In this document: positions 1 through 6,888 of the stretch, one piece after another
Layout: every line of letters begins with the position of its first letter
How positions within the stretch are numbered: the first letter of the stretch is position 1
Source: an uncultured Clostridia bacterium
GTDB lineage: Bacteria > Bacillota > Clostridia > TANB77 > CAG-508
Assembly: GCA_947624365.1 (NCBI GenBank)
Contig: CANQJY010000033.1
Span: 1 to 10,502, forward strand
DNA: 10,502 nucleotides
Direction of reading: 5' to 3'
Notes under the pieces: model-generated
What the model was told of the DNA's origin: nothing
What the model saw: the letters and a program-made list of their open reading frames with translations, nothing else
Database searches by the model: none
Made by a program: the position numbers and the translations under genes

Positions 1-1232
1 CCTAATAAAGTTCCTGACATTGCACATGCTTTTTCAAAGAAATATATTAATTCTCCTATATTTTCTTCATCTAATTTATTCATTTCAATTATGATATTAG
101 GTACTTTCCCTGTATGATGTGCTTGTATTGTTCCTTCCATAGCTTTTTTGTTTACGTAGTCCATTGTTTTTCCTGCTAAATAATTTAATCCATCTAAATT
201 ATCATCGTCTGGATTTATTGTAATATCACTTTTTGGTGTTTTGATAGATATTACTGTTTCAAATAAATCTCTTCTTCCGTCTTGTATATATTGTCCCATA
301 GAGTGTAAATCTGTTGTAAAATCAACACCTGCTGGGAAAATTCCTTTTTTATCTTTTCCTTCACTTTCTCCATATAACTGTTTCCACCATTCTGTAAAAT
401 AGTGCATTTTAGGCTCATAGTTGACTAATATTTCAACATTTTTTGATGATTTTTTGTGTAAAATATTTCTGATAACCGCATATTGATAGCACTCATTATA
501 TTTTATATCAGGATCATCAAACCTTTCTTGTGCTGTTTTTGCACCTTTCATTAATTTATCTATATCAATTCCTGCTGTTGCAATTGGTAGTAATCCAACT
601 GCTGTTAAAACAGAGTATCTGCCTCCTATATTATCTGGAACAATAAATGTCTCATATCCTTCATTTTCTGCTAATGTTTTTAATGCTCCTTTTTCTTTAT
701 CTGTTGTTGCATAAATTCTGCTACGAGCTTCATCTATTCCATATTTATTTTCTAATATTTCTCTGAATATTCTAAATGCTATTGCTGGTTCTGTGGTTGT
801 TCCAGATTTTGATATAACATTAACTGAAAAGTCTTTGTTTCCAATATATTCAATAAGTTCATTCATATAGTTTGGACTTAAATTATTTCCTACATATATA
901 ATTTGTGGATATTTTCTTTGTTTTTCTGGTAATAAATTATAAAAAGAGCTTGTTAAGCTTTCTATTACTGCTCTTGCTCCTAAATATGAGCCTCCTATTC
1001 CAATAACAACTAAAACTTCTGATTCTTTTGCTATTTTTTTTGCTGTTTGCTTGATTCTTTTAAATTCTTGCTTATCATAATTTGTTGGTAAATTTAACCA
1101 TCCTACAAAATCTTCTGGATCATCTGCTCTATCATGTAATTCATTATGAATTTCTTTTACTTTTTTTGCATATTCACCTATCATTTTTTTTGTAACACTA
1201 GTTTGTTTAAAGTTTAGTTTTATGTTGGCCAT
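1..1232 (-). CDS. pgi: Glucose-6-phosphate isomerase, C-terminus cut by window edge
   Basis: Cytosolic enzyme that interconverts glucose-6-phosphate and fructose-6-phosphate in glycolysis and gluconeogenesis, and so feeds sugar phosphates into wall precursor synthesis. I translated it by hand from the ATG at 1230-1232: 410 complete codons lie in the window and the frame is still open at base 1. Visible family motifs are the sugar-phosphate-binding SKSGTTTE (residues 141-148), signature 1 around DNIGGRYSVLTAVG (200-213), the catalytic-glutamate region GESEGK (288-293) and the HHTGK histidine segment (372-376). The last visible residues, ACAMSGTLLG, match the start of the C-terminal signature, so only about 40 residues should be missing, given a usual Firmicute length near 450. 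The start is set by AAAGGA about 9 nt upstream. It lies 29 nt after uppP and is probably cotranscribed with it. Identification is secure. Confidence 0.97.
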   Translation of the reverse strand, partial: MANIKLNFKQTSVTKKMIGEYAKKVKEIHNELHDRADDPEDFVGWLNLPTNYDKQEFKRIKQTAKKIAKESEVLVVIGIGGSYLGARAVIESLTSSFYNLLPEKQRKYPQIIYVGNNLSPNYMNELIEYIGNKDFSVNVISKSGTTTEPAIAFRIFREILENKYGIDEARSRIYATTDKEKGALKTLAENEGYETFIVPDNIGGRYSVLTAVGLLPIATAGIDIDKLMKGAKTAQERFDDPDIKYNECYQYAVIRNILHKKSSKNVEILVNYEPKMHYFTEWWKQLYGESEGKDKKGIFPAGVDFTTDLHSMGQYIQDGRRDLFETVISIKTPKSDITINPDDDNLDGLNYLAGKTMDYVNKKAMEGTIQAHHTGKVPNIIIEMNKLDEENIGELIYFFEKACAMSGTLL

Positions 1233-1261
1233 ATTCTCATTCCTTTCTTTTTATAATTTAT

Positions 1262-2053
1262 TTATAATCTAGCAATATATAATCCAATAATAGCTAATCC
1301 TACAATAACTCTATATACTGCAAATACTTTAAAGCTACCTTTTTGTAAATATTGTAATAAAAATTTAATTACTAATAATCCTACAATAAAGCTTGCTAAT
1401 ACGCCTACTACAAATGGTATATTAAATACAAAATCTTTAAATTTATATAAAGTTGCTCCTAGTACAATTGGGGCTGATAACATAAAAGAATATTTTGCCG
1501 TTGATTCTCTCTCAACTCCCATTATTCTTCCTGTTGTCATAGTTACACCTGAGCGTGAAACTCCAGGGATAAATGCTAATGCTTGTGAAAGTCCTATTAA
1601 AAAGGTTTGCTTAAATGTCATATCTTCATATTTTGTTTTTGATGGTGCTTTTTTATCTGCTATGTATAAAATTATTCCCATTATTATAAGAGCACTTGCA
1701 ATTAATAATGGCATTTTTGCTAGACTATCTCCTATAAAGTGGTCTAATAAAAATCCTATTGCTCCACCTGGAATTGTAGCAATTACAATATACCAAAACA
1801 TTCTACCTTCTGTAGATTTTTCCTTTTTAATAACTTGATTATATCCACCTTTAATTAATGCAATCCAATCTTTGCAAAAGAATATAGCAATTGCTAATAA
1901 TGTACCAAAATGTAGTGCTACATCAAAACTTTCTGGAATGTTCCAGTTAAATATCCATGGTATTAAATTTAAATGCGCTGAACTAGAAATTGGCAATAAT
2001 TCTGTTAATCCTTGTACTATTCCTAAAATCAATGCTTGCATAATCTCAGCCAT
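1262..2053 (-). CDS. uppP: Undecaprenyl-diphosphate phosphatase UppP (BacA family)
   Basis: Integral membrane enzyme that dephosphorylates undecaprenyl diphosphate to the monophosphate lipid carrier used for peptidoglycan and other envelope glycans. In this family, overexpression gives bacitracin resistance. The 263 residues match the usual length. The N-terminal catalytic segment QGLTELLPISSSAHL (14-28) carries the (E/Q)xxxE motif as Q14 and E18, followed by the conserved serines and H27. The second motif, PGVSRSG (163-169), supplies the conserved arginine R167. Several hydrophobic helices (about 85-105, 113-131, 188-204, 212-233, 246-262) fit the multi-pass fold. The ATG is preceded by AGAAGGA with a suitable spacer. 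It sits 38 nt after the TPR gene and 29 nt before pgi, in the same orientation, suggesting an operon. The stop is TAA. Confidence 0.97.
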   Translation of the reverse strand: MAEIMQALILGIVQGLTELLPISSSAHLNLIPWIFNWNIPESFDVALHFGTLLAIAIFFCKDWIALIKGGYNQVIKKEKSTEGRMFWYIVIATIPGGAIGFLLDHFIGDSLAKMPLLIASALIIMGIILYIADKKAPSKTKYEDMTFKQTFLIGLSQALAFIPGVSRSGVTMTTGRIMGVERESTAKYSFMLSAPIVLGATLYKFKDFVFNIPFVVGVLASFIVGLLVIKFLLQYLQKGSFKVFAVYRVIVGLAIIGLYIARL

Positions 2054-2091
2054 TTTATTTCCTTCTTTCTCTTTAATTGTGTTCTAACTTT

Positions 2092-3333
2092 TTAATATTC
2101 TCTGTATTTTTGATCTTTTTCAATTGTTTGTTTTTGTTCTTGTGTTTCTTGCTTTTTACTTTTATTTCGATTTAACATTTCAACATCACTATATCCAAGT
2201 TGTCTTGTGATTTCAAACATCTTCTCTAAATGTTCTTTAGCCTTAATTTCTTTTTCATTAATTTCTTCATGTTCTTCTTTTTCTATATCATTTTCTAAGT
2301 TAAATGGTATCGCTATTTTAGCCATAATTGGTATAAACATTGGCTCGTTTTTTATTTTAGGTACAATTTTTTTAGCATTTGAGTCAATTGCTGTGTTAGC
2401 ATATTGAATTGCTGTATCTTTATTTCCTTTTATAAGTTCAATTTTTGCTAATTCAAAATAGGCATCTGGTCCTAATTCCTCATCTTCAATTACTTGCATA
2501 AAATATTTTTGAGCTTCATCTATTTCTTTATATATTAAAGCAATTTCTGCTAATGAATATTTTGCATTATATAGTAAATGATTTATATCTGCTGCTTTTT
2601 CATAACATATTTTTGCATTTTCAAAATCATTTAACATTGTGTATGCAATTCCCAAATTGTAGTATAAGTCATAATTAGCTGGATTATAACGCAATGCTTC
2701 TTGATAAATATTTGTTGCATCTTTGTACATTTCTTTTTCTATTAGAATATTTCCTAATAATAAACTTGCTTCATAATATTCAGGTTTTTTCTTCAGCAAT
2801 GTTGTTAACATTTCTGCTGCTTCATCTTTTTTGTCAAATCCATTTAATAATTCTGCTACTTTATAATATGAGTCATAATCTCTTTTATGAATATCTATTG
2901 CTTGTACATATTCATCAATAGCTTTTCTCATTCCGCCTTCACTTTCATATATTTCAGCTAATCTTTTATGTCCTTGATAATTTTCTGGATATTTTGTTAC
3001 TAAATGTATTAATGCCTGTTTTGCTTTTTTGTTGTCTCCTAATTTTAGATATATATTTGCTTTTGTTATATCAATAATTTCTGCAAGTGGAATATCATAT
3101 TTTTCTAATACCAAAATAACAACTGGAATTAAAATTCCTATTATGTATTTTATTATCATAAATATCCAATTTAATTTTATATTAAATAATGCTTCAAAAA
3201 AGTTTAATGCAAGTCCTATTGCTTGTAAAATGATAACAGAAACATAGCTAGTATCATTTTTCTTTATGATATTATAGAAAAAATATATAAATATACCTAT
3301 TGTTATTAACGCAAAAATAAGTTGTTCTATCAT
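2092..3333 (-). CDS. Membrane-anchored tetratricopeptide-repeat protein, function unknown
   Basis: Protein of 413 residues. Three hydrophobic segments lie at the N-terminus (about 4-22, 31-49 and 54-77), followed by a series of roughly 34-residue helical repeats from about 89 to 320. TPR-type consensus positions are clear, for example DYDSYYKVAELL (152-163), YDLYYNLGIAYTMLNDFENA (221-240) and DAYFELAKIELIKGNKDTA (290-308). The C-terminal tail (345-413) is rich in Lys, Glu and Gln and probably partly disordered or coiled coil. TPR arrays bind other proteins; the topology suggests a scaffold whose repeats lie on one face of the cytoplasmic membrane, but no partner can be read from the sequence. 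The start is supported by AAGGAAGGAA upstream and possibly by its own promoter at 3370-3398. The gene lies between a lytic transglycosylase and uppP, which hints at an envelope role (inference only). Confidence 0.9.
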   Translation of the reverse strand: MIEQLIFALITIGIFIYFFYNIIKKNDTSYVSVIILQAIGLALNFFEALFNIKLNWIFMIIKYIIGILIPVVILVLEKYDIPLAEIIDITKANIYLKLGDNKKAKQALIHLVTKYPENYQGHKRLAEIYESEGGMRKAIDEYVQAIDIHKRDYDSYYKVAELLNGFDKKDEAAEMLTTLLKKKPEYYEASLLLGNILIEKEMYKDATNIYQEALRYNPANYDLYYNLGIAYTMLNDFENAKICYEKAADINHLLYNAKYSLAEIALIYKEIDEAQKYFMQVIEDEELGPDAYFELAKIELIKGNKDTAIQYANTAIDSNAKKIVPKIKNEPMFIPIMAKIAIPFNLENDIEKEEHEEINEKEIKAKEHLEKMFEITRQLGYSDVEMLNRNKSKKQETQEQKQTIEKDQKYREY

Positions 3334-3369
3334 ATATTGTTCCTTCCTTTTTACTTTATTTTCTATTCT

Positions 3370-3398
3370 ATTTTAGTGCATTTTTCTTCATTTGTCCA
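3370..3398 (-). promoter_or_regulatory. Possible sigma-A promoter for the TPR-uppP-pgi genes
   Basis: Read on the minus strand, a -35 box TGGACA (3398-3393; one mismatch to TTGACA) is followed by exactly 17 nt and a -10 box TAAAAT (3375-3370; one mismatch to TATAAT). Transcription would start near 3363, leaving a leader of about 30 nt that contains the Shine-Dalgarno site of the TPR gene. It is the best-spaced promoter-like pair I found in the intergenic gaps, but in AT-rich DNA such pairs also arise by chance. Confidence 0.45.
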
Positions 3399-3402
3399 GT
3401 AT

Positions 3403-3945
3403 TTAATATATATTTTGATAAATTTTGTAATCTCTTAAAATTTTTCTTACGTATTGATTAGTTTCTTTATATGGTACATTTTCTATATCTGATCCATCTT
3501 TTTTTATAATATTTTTTTCTATCCATGTATCAACTGTTCCAATGCCTGCATTATATGCTATTACTGCTATACCAATATTATCATAACGTTCTATCAATAT
3601 TGAAATATATTTAGTTCCTAACTGTATATTTGTATCAATATTTAATAAATCATTATTACTATTTTCAGGAGCAATGTCTTTTGCTGTTTTGTCCATCAAT
3701 TGCATTAAGCCTTTTGCTCCTTTTGATGATACTGCTTGTGCATTAAAGTTGCTTTCTGCTTTGATAATAGCATAAATTAGATTTTCATCTACTTGATATT
3801 CTTCTGCATATATTTTAACAAAATTTTCATATTTTTTTGGATATAATATTTTCATAATTTTTGTTTGGAGTTTTAATGGTCCTAATAATACAATAGCAAT
3901 TATTATTATAACTATTAAAACAACATAGATGTTTTTTCTTTTAAT
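3403..3945 (-). CDS. Membrane-anchored lytic transglycosylase (SLT domain), probable ATT start
   Basis: Cleaves the MurNAc-GlcNAc bond of peptidoglycan at the outer face of the membrane. From the first in-frame ATG (3853-3855) the frame gives 150 residues: the catalytic glutamate in KAESNF (E34), SSKGAKGLMQLM (43-54), AYNAG (100-104) and NVPYKETNQYVRKIL (126-140) are all typical of family 1 SLT domains. That ATG has no Shine-Dalgarno site and would leave the protein without an export signal. The frame stays open upstream and encodes KRKN followed by about 17 hydrophobic residues, a classic N-terminal membrane anchor. AAAGGAG at 3954-3960 lies 8 nt before an ATT codon (3943-3945). No ATG, GTG, TTG or CTG occurs in frame between the upstream TGA (3976-3978) and 3856. 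I therefore place the start at ATT, giving 180 residues with the catalytic Glu at 64. If canonical starts only are allowed, the CDS is 3403-3855. Confidence 0.85.
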   Translation of the reverse strand: MKRKNIYVVLIVIIIIAIVLLGPLKLQTKIMKILYPKKYENFVKIYAEEYQVDENLIYAIIKAESNFNAQAVSSKGAKGLMQLMDKTAKDIAPENSNNDLLNIDTNIQLGTKYISILIERYDNIGIAVIAYNAGIGTVDTWIEKNIIKKDGSDIENVPYKETNQYVRKILRDYKIYQNIY

Positions 3946-3960
3946 TTTAATCTCTCCTTT
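3943..3960 (-). promoter_or_regulatory. Shine-Dalgarno site and non-canonical ATT start of the transglycosylase gene
   Basis: On the minus strand AAAGGAG (3960-3954) is followed by an 8-nt spacer and ATT, then AAA AGA AAA AAC, which begins a positively charged N-terminus and membrane helix. ATT is a known but rare bacterial start, as in infC. Another ATT at 3949-3951 is too close to the ribosome binding site. The site begins 8 nt after the end of the palindromic repeat. Confidence 0.55.
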
Positions 3961-3968
3961 GTGTATTT

Positions 3969-4116
3969 TGTCAATTCAGGTGTCCATTTGGGGATGTCCA
4001 TTTGGGGACGGTCCTTTTTTGGACATTTTGCTCAGTTTTGGTATGTCTTTATTAATCAAATATAAAATGTCCAAAAAAGGACCGTCCCCAAATGGACAAA
4101 TGGACACAAATTGACA
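3969..4116. repeat. 148-bp palindromic repeat with GGGGACGGTCC core (REP/MITE-like)
   Basis: The inner stem is a perfect 33-bp inverted repeat, 3997-4029 against 4064-4096, around a 34-nt loop (4030-4063). The arms contain TGTCCATTTGGGGACGGTCC, then a T6 run and GGACATTTT. The pairing continues outward through GTGTCCATTTG (3980-3990) and its complement (4097-4107), and ends in TGTCAATT (3969-3976) and AATTGACA (4109-4116). The two arms differ by a few inserted bases. It begins 2 bp after the polA stop and ends 8 bp before the ribosome binding site of the transglycosylase gene. There is no coding capacity and no T-run after the stem, so it is not a standard terminator. Similar GGGGACGG palindromes are, from memory, scattered in many Firmicute genomes and linked to IS200-like Y1 transposases; I could not check this here. 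Confidence 0.85.
3981..4008. repeat. Perfect tandem 14-bp duplication inside the palindrome
   Basis: TGTCCATTTGGGGA occurs twice in direct succession at 3981-3994 and 3995-4008. The opposite arm has one full copy (complement at 4085-4098) plus a shortened 8-bp copy (4099-4106) lacking the GGGG part. Element arms of this type seem to grow or shrink by unit slippage, which makes the outer stem imperfect. Confidence 0.85.
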
Positions 4117-4118
4117 CC

Positions 4119-6842
4119 TTACTTGCAGTCGTACCAGTTGTTTGCTTCTGATATATCTGCAATTAATGGCACATTTAGGCTAACGGCTGTTTCCATTTTC
4201 TCTTTTAGTATTTGCTTTATTTGTTCTATTTCTTCCTTTGGGGTTTCTATCATCATTTCATCATGTACTTGTAATATTATTTTTGATTTTAAATGTTTTT
4301 CTTGTATTTGTTTGTATACATTTATCATTGCAATTTTCATGATATCTGCTGCTGTTCCTTGAATTGGTGTGTTCATTGCTGCTCTTGCTCCAAATTGTCT
4401 TACCATATAATTTTTAGATTGTATTTCTGGAATATATCTTCTTCTATGGAATAGTGTTTCTACATATCCCTTATTTTTAGCTTCTTCTGTTATATTGTCC
4501 ATATATTTTTTTATTCCTTGATATTCTGATAAATATTCATCAATATATTGTTTTGCTTGTTTTCTACTAATTCCTAGTTGTTCTCCTAGCCCAAAGTCAC
4601 TAATGCCATATACTATTCCAAAATTAACTGCTTTTGCACTTGATCTCTGTTCTTTTGTAACTTCTTCTAGTGGTGTTTTAAATACTTTTGATGCTGCTTG
4701 TTTGTGTATGTCTTCATTATTTTTAAATGCTTGTATCATATGTTTGTCTTGTGAGATGTGTGCTAATACACGCAATTCTATTTGTGAATAATCTGCATCA
4801 ATATATACCTTACCCTGCTCTGGTTCAAATATTTTTCTTACTTGTTTTCCTAGTTCAAATCTAGTTGGAATATTTTGTAAATTTGGTTCTGTTGAACTTA
4901 TTCTCCCTGTTGCTGTTATAGTTTGATGGAAAAATGAATGTATTCTTTTTGTTACTGGATTTATATATGGTTTTAATCCTTCTACATAAGTAGAATTTAG
5001 TTTCATTAGTTGCCTATAATCTAAAATTTCTCCTATAATTGGATCTTCTTTTTTTAATTTTTCTAATACATCTACATCTGTTGAATATCCACTTTTAGTT
5101 TTTTTGATAATAGGAAGTTTTTTCTTTTCAAATAAGATTTCTCCTAATTGCTTAGTAGAATTAATATTAAATTCTTCTCCTGCCATTTCATAAATAATTT
5201 TTGTTTTTATTTCTAGTTGTTCTTTTAATTTATCTCCAAATTTATCCAGTTGTTCTCTATTTGCATATATTCCATTCCATTGCATTTCTGCTAGGACTTC
5301 AATTGTTGGCATTTCAATATCTTTAAATAATGATAAACTTCCTATTTGTTCTAACTTTTGTGTTAATTTTTTTTCTAATTCTGATATTATATATGTCTTA
5401 AATATTAATTCTTTTTTTTGATATTTTTTTGTTTCATCTTCTTTATTTTGTTCTTCAATCTCAAATAAATTAATTTGTTTTTGCGTTTCTTCTGGTTTTC
5501 CAATATAGTCTTCTAATACCATACCAAGCTCATTTTCTGATATATTTTCAAGTTCTAATTTGTTATTTGTTGGATTTAATAAATACTCTGCAATTTTAGC
5601 ATCAAATTTTAATCCATTGATTTTAATTCCTTCTTGTTTCAATAATATATATGTTTTACTTAAATGAATTCCTACTTTTTGTATATTTTTATTTTCAAAT
5701 ACTTCTTTTAATTCCTGTATACTATAATTTTTTCTAAAATCTATCGTATATACATATGGTTCTAGATAAATGCCAATATCTGTTATCTTTTCTTTAATAA
5801 TTTTTTCTGGTTGATTATCTTGTGTAGTTCTAATTTCAAATATCATTTTATTTGTTTTCTTAATTTGCTCTAGTGCTTCTCCAATTTCATTTTCTTTTAC
5901 TTTGTATAATTCTTCTATTGTTTTATGAGTTTCTTGTGTTGCACTTTCTTCTATACTTTCTAATTGAAATCTTTCTATATATCGTTTGAAGTTTAATTCT
6001 TTAAATATTCTATATACTTCTTTTTTGTCCCATTCTTCTACTTTTAATTCTTCCAAAGAGTCCTCAATTGGAACTTCTGTATTGATAGTTCCCAATGTTT
6101 TTGATAAAAATGCTAGTTCTTTATTGTTTTCTATATTTTCTTTTTGCTTTCCTTTTAAGTCTGTTTCTCCCGCTTCTAGTTTTTTATATAAATCTTCAAT
6201 AGTTCCATATTGTTGAATTAGCTTTAAGGCTGTTTTTTCACCAATTCCTGGAACTCCTGGTATATTGTCTGAAGTATCTCCTTGTAATCCTTTTACTTCA
6301 ATTAATTGTTTTGGTTTAATTCCATATGTTTCAATAATTTTACTTTCGTTATATAAGTCTGTTTCTGTTTTTCCACCTTTTGTATGTGGAATTCTAATTG
6401 TAATATTATTTGTTGCTAATTGGAAAGTATCTCTGTCCCCTGATAAAATTGTTACTTCTAATCCTTTTTCTTCTCCATATTTAGATAATGTTCCTAATAT
6501 ATCATCTGCTTCATATCCTTCTTTTTCTATAATATCTATATTCATGGCAGTTAGTATTTCTTTTATTATTGGCATTTGTTGAGCTAGTTCATCTGGCATA
6601 CCTTTTCTTGTTGCTTTGTATCCTTCATATAATTTATGTCTTGCTGTTGGAGCTTTTAAGTCAAATGCAACTGCCATATATTCTGGATTTGTATCTTCTA
6701 TTAGCTTAAATAAAATTGCTAAAAATCCATATATTGCATTTGTATATTTTCCATCTTTTGTAGTAAGCATTTTGCTTCCCATAATGCCATAAAATGCTCT
6801 ATTCATGATGCTATTTCCATCAATCAATACTAATTTTCCCAT
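4119..6842 (-). CDS. polA: DNA polymerase I with an inactive proofreading domain
   Basis: Fills gaps and removes RNA primers in replication and repair. The 907 residues fall in three parts. The N-terminal 5' nuclease (about 1-290) keeps DGNSIMNRAFYG (8-19), GYEADDILGTL (109-119), SGDRDTF (134-140) and GDTSDNIPGVPGIGEKTA (188-205). The middle 3'-5' exonuclease-like domain (about 305-500) has lost its metal ligands: the usual DxE motif reads FEIRT (335-339), and no exo III Asp motif is seen near 478-490. The polymerase domain (about 505-907) is intact: motif A DYSQIELR (684-691), motif B with R733, K737 and F741 followed by GIVYG, and motif C VHDE (859-862). It should therefore polymerise and nick-translate but not proofread, like the Taq and Bst enzymes. 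GGAG lies 7 nt before the ATG. The gene starts 46 nt after the coiled-coil frame; the stop is TAA. Confidence 0.98.
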   Translation of the reverse strand: MGKLVLIDGNSIMNRAFYGIMGSKMLTTKDGKYTNAIYGFLAILFKLIEDTNPEYMAVAFDLKAPTARHKLYEGYKATRKGMPDELAQQMPIIKEILTAMNIDIIEKEGYEADDILGTLSKYGEEKGLEVTILSGDRDTFQLATNNITIRIPHTKGGKTETDLYNESKIIETYGIKPKQLIEVKGLQGDTSDNIPGVPGIGEKTALKLIQQYGTIEDLYKKLEAGETDLKGKQKENIENNKELAFLSKTLGTINTEVPIEDSLEELKVEEWDKKEVYRIFKELNFKRYIERFQLESIEESATQETHKTIEELYKVKENEIGEALEQIKKTNKMIFEIRTTQDNQPEKIIKEKITDIGIYLEPYVYTIDFRKNYSIQELKEVFENKNIQKVGIHLSKTYILLKQEGIKINGLKFDAKIAEYLLNPTNNKLELENISENELGMVLEDYIGKPEETQKQINLFEIEEQNKEDETKKYQKKELIFKTYIISELEKKLTQKLEQIGSLSLFKDIEMPTIEVLAEMQWNGIYANREQLDKFGDKLKEQLEIKTKIIYEMAGEEFNINSTKQLGEILFEKKKLPIIKKTKSGYSTDVDVLEKLKKEDPIIGEILDYRQLMKLNSTYVEGLKPYINPVTKRIHSFFHQTITATGRISSTEPNLQNIPTRFELGKQVRKIFEPEQGKVYIDADYSQIELRVLAHISQDKHMIQAFKNNEDIHKQAASKVFKTPLEEVTKEQRSSAKAVNFGIVYGISDFGLGEQLGISRKQAKQYIDEYLSEYQGIKKYMDNITEEAKNKGYVETLFHRRRYIPEIQSKNYMVRQFGARAAMNTPIQGTAADIMKIAMINVYKQIQEKHLKSKIILQVHDEMMIETPKEEIEQIKQILKEKMETAVSLNVPLIADISEANNWYDCK

Positions 6843-6888
6843 GTTTTTCTCCTATTCTTGTATTTCTATCTGAACCTCTTTTGCTTCA

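Noticed and set aside
3943..3974. TTGACA at the transglycosylase-proximal end of the palindrome as a -35 box
   Set aside because: The only AT-rich candidates for a -10 box at suitable spacing fall inside or after the ribosome binding site and start codon, so it would not give a usable leader.
3929..4114. Plus-strand open frame across the palindromic element
   Set aside because: It is produced by the repeat itself and has no ribosome binding site or protein-like conservation features.
3969..4116. Palindrome as a rho-independent terminator of polA
   Set aside because: The stem is long with a 34-nt loop and no T-run follows it on the transcribed strand, so it does not fit an intrinsic terminator.
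5402..5420. Homopolymer runs of 7 to 8 A/T in polA and pgi as slippage or phase-variation sites
   Set aside because: Such runs are common in this AT-rich DNA, the reading frames are intact across them, and lysine codons explain them.
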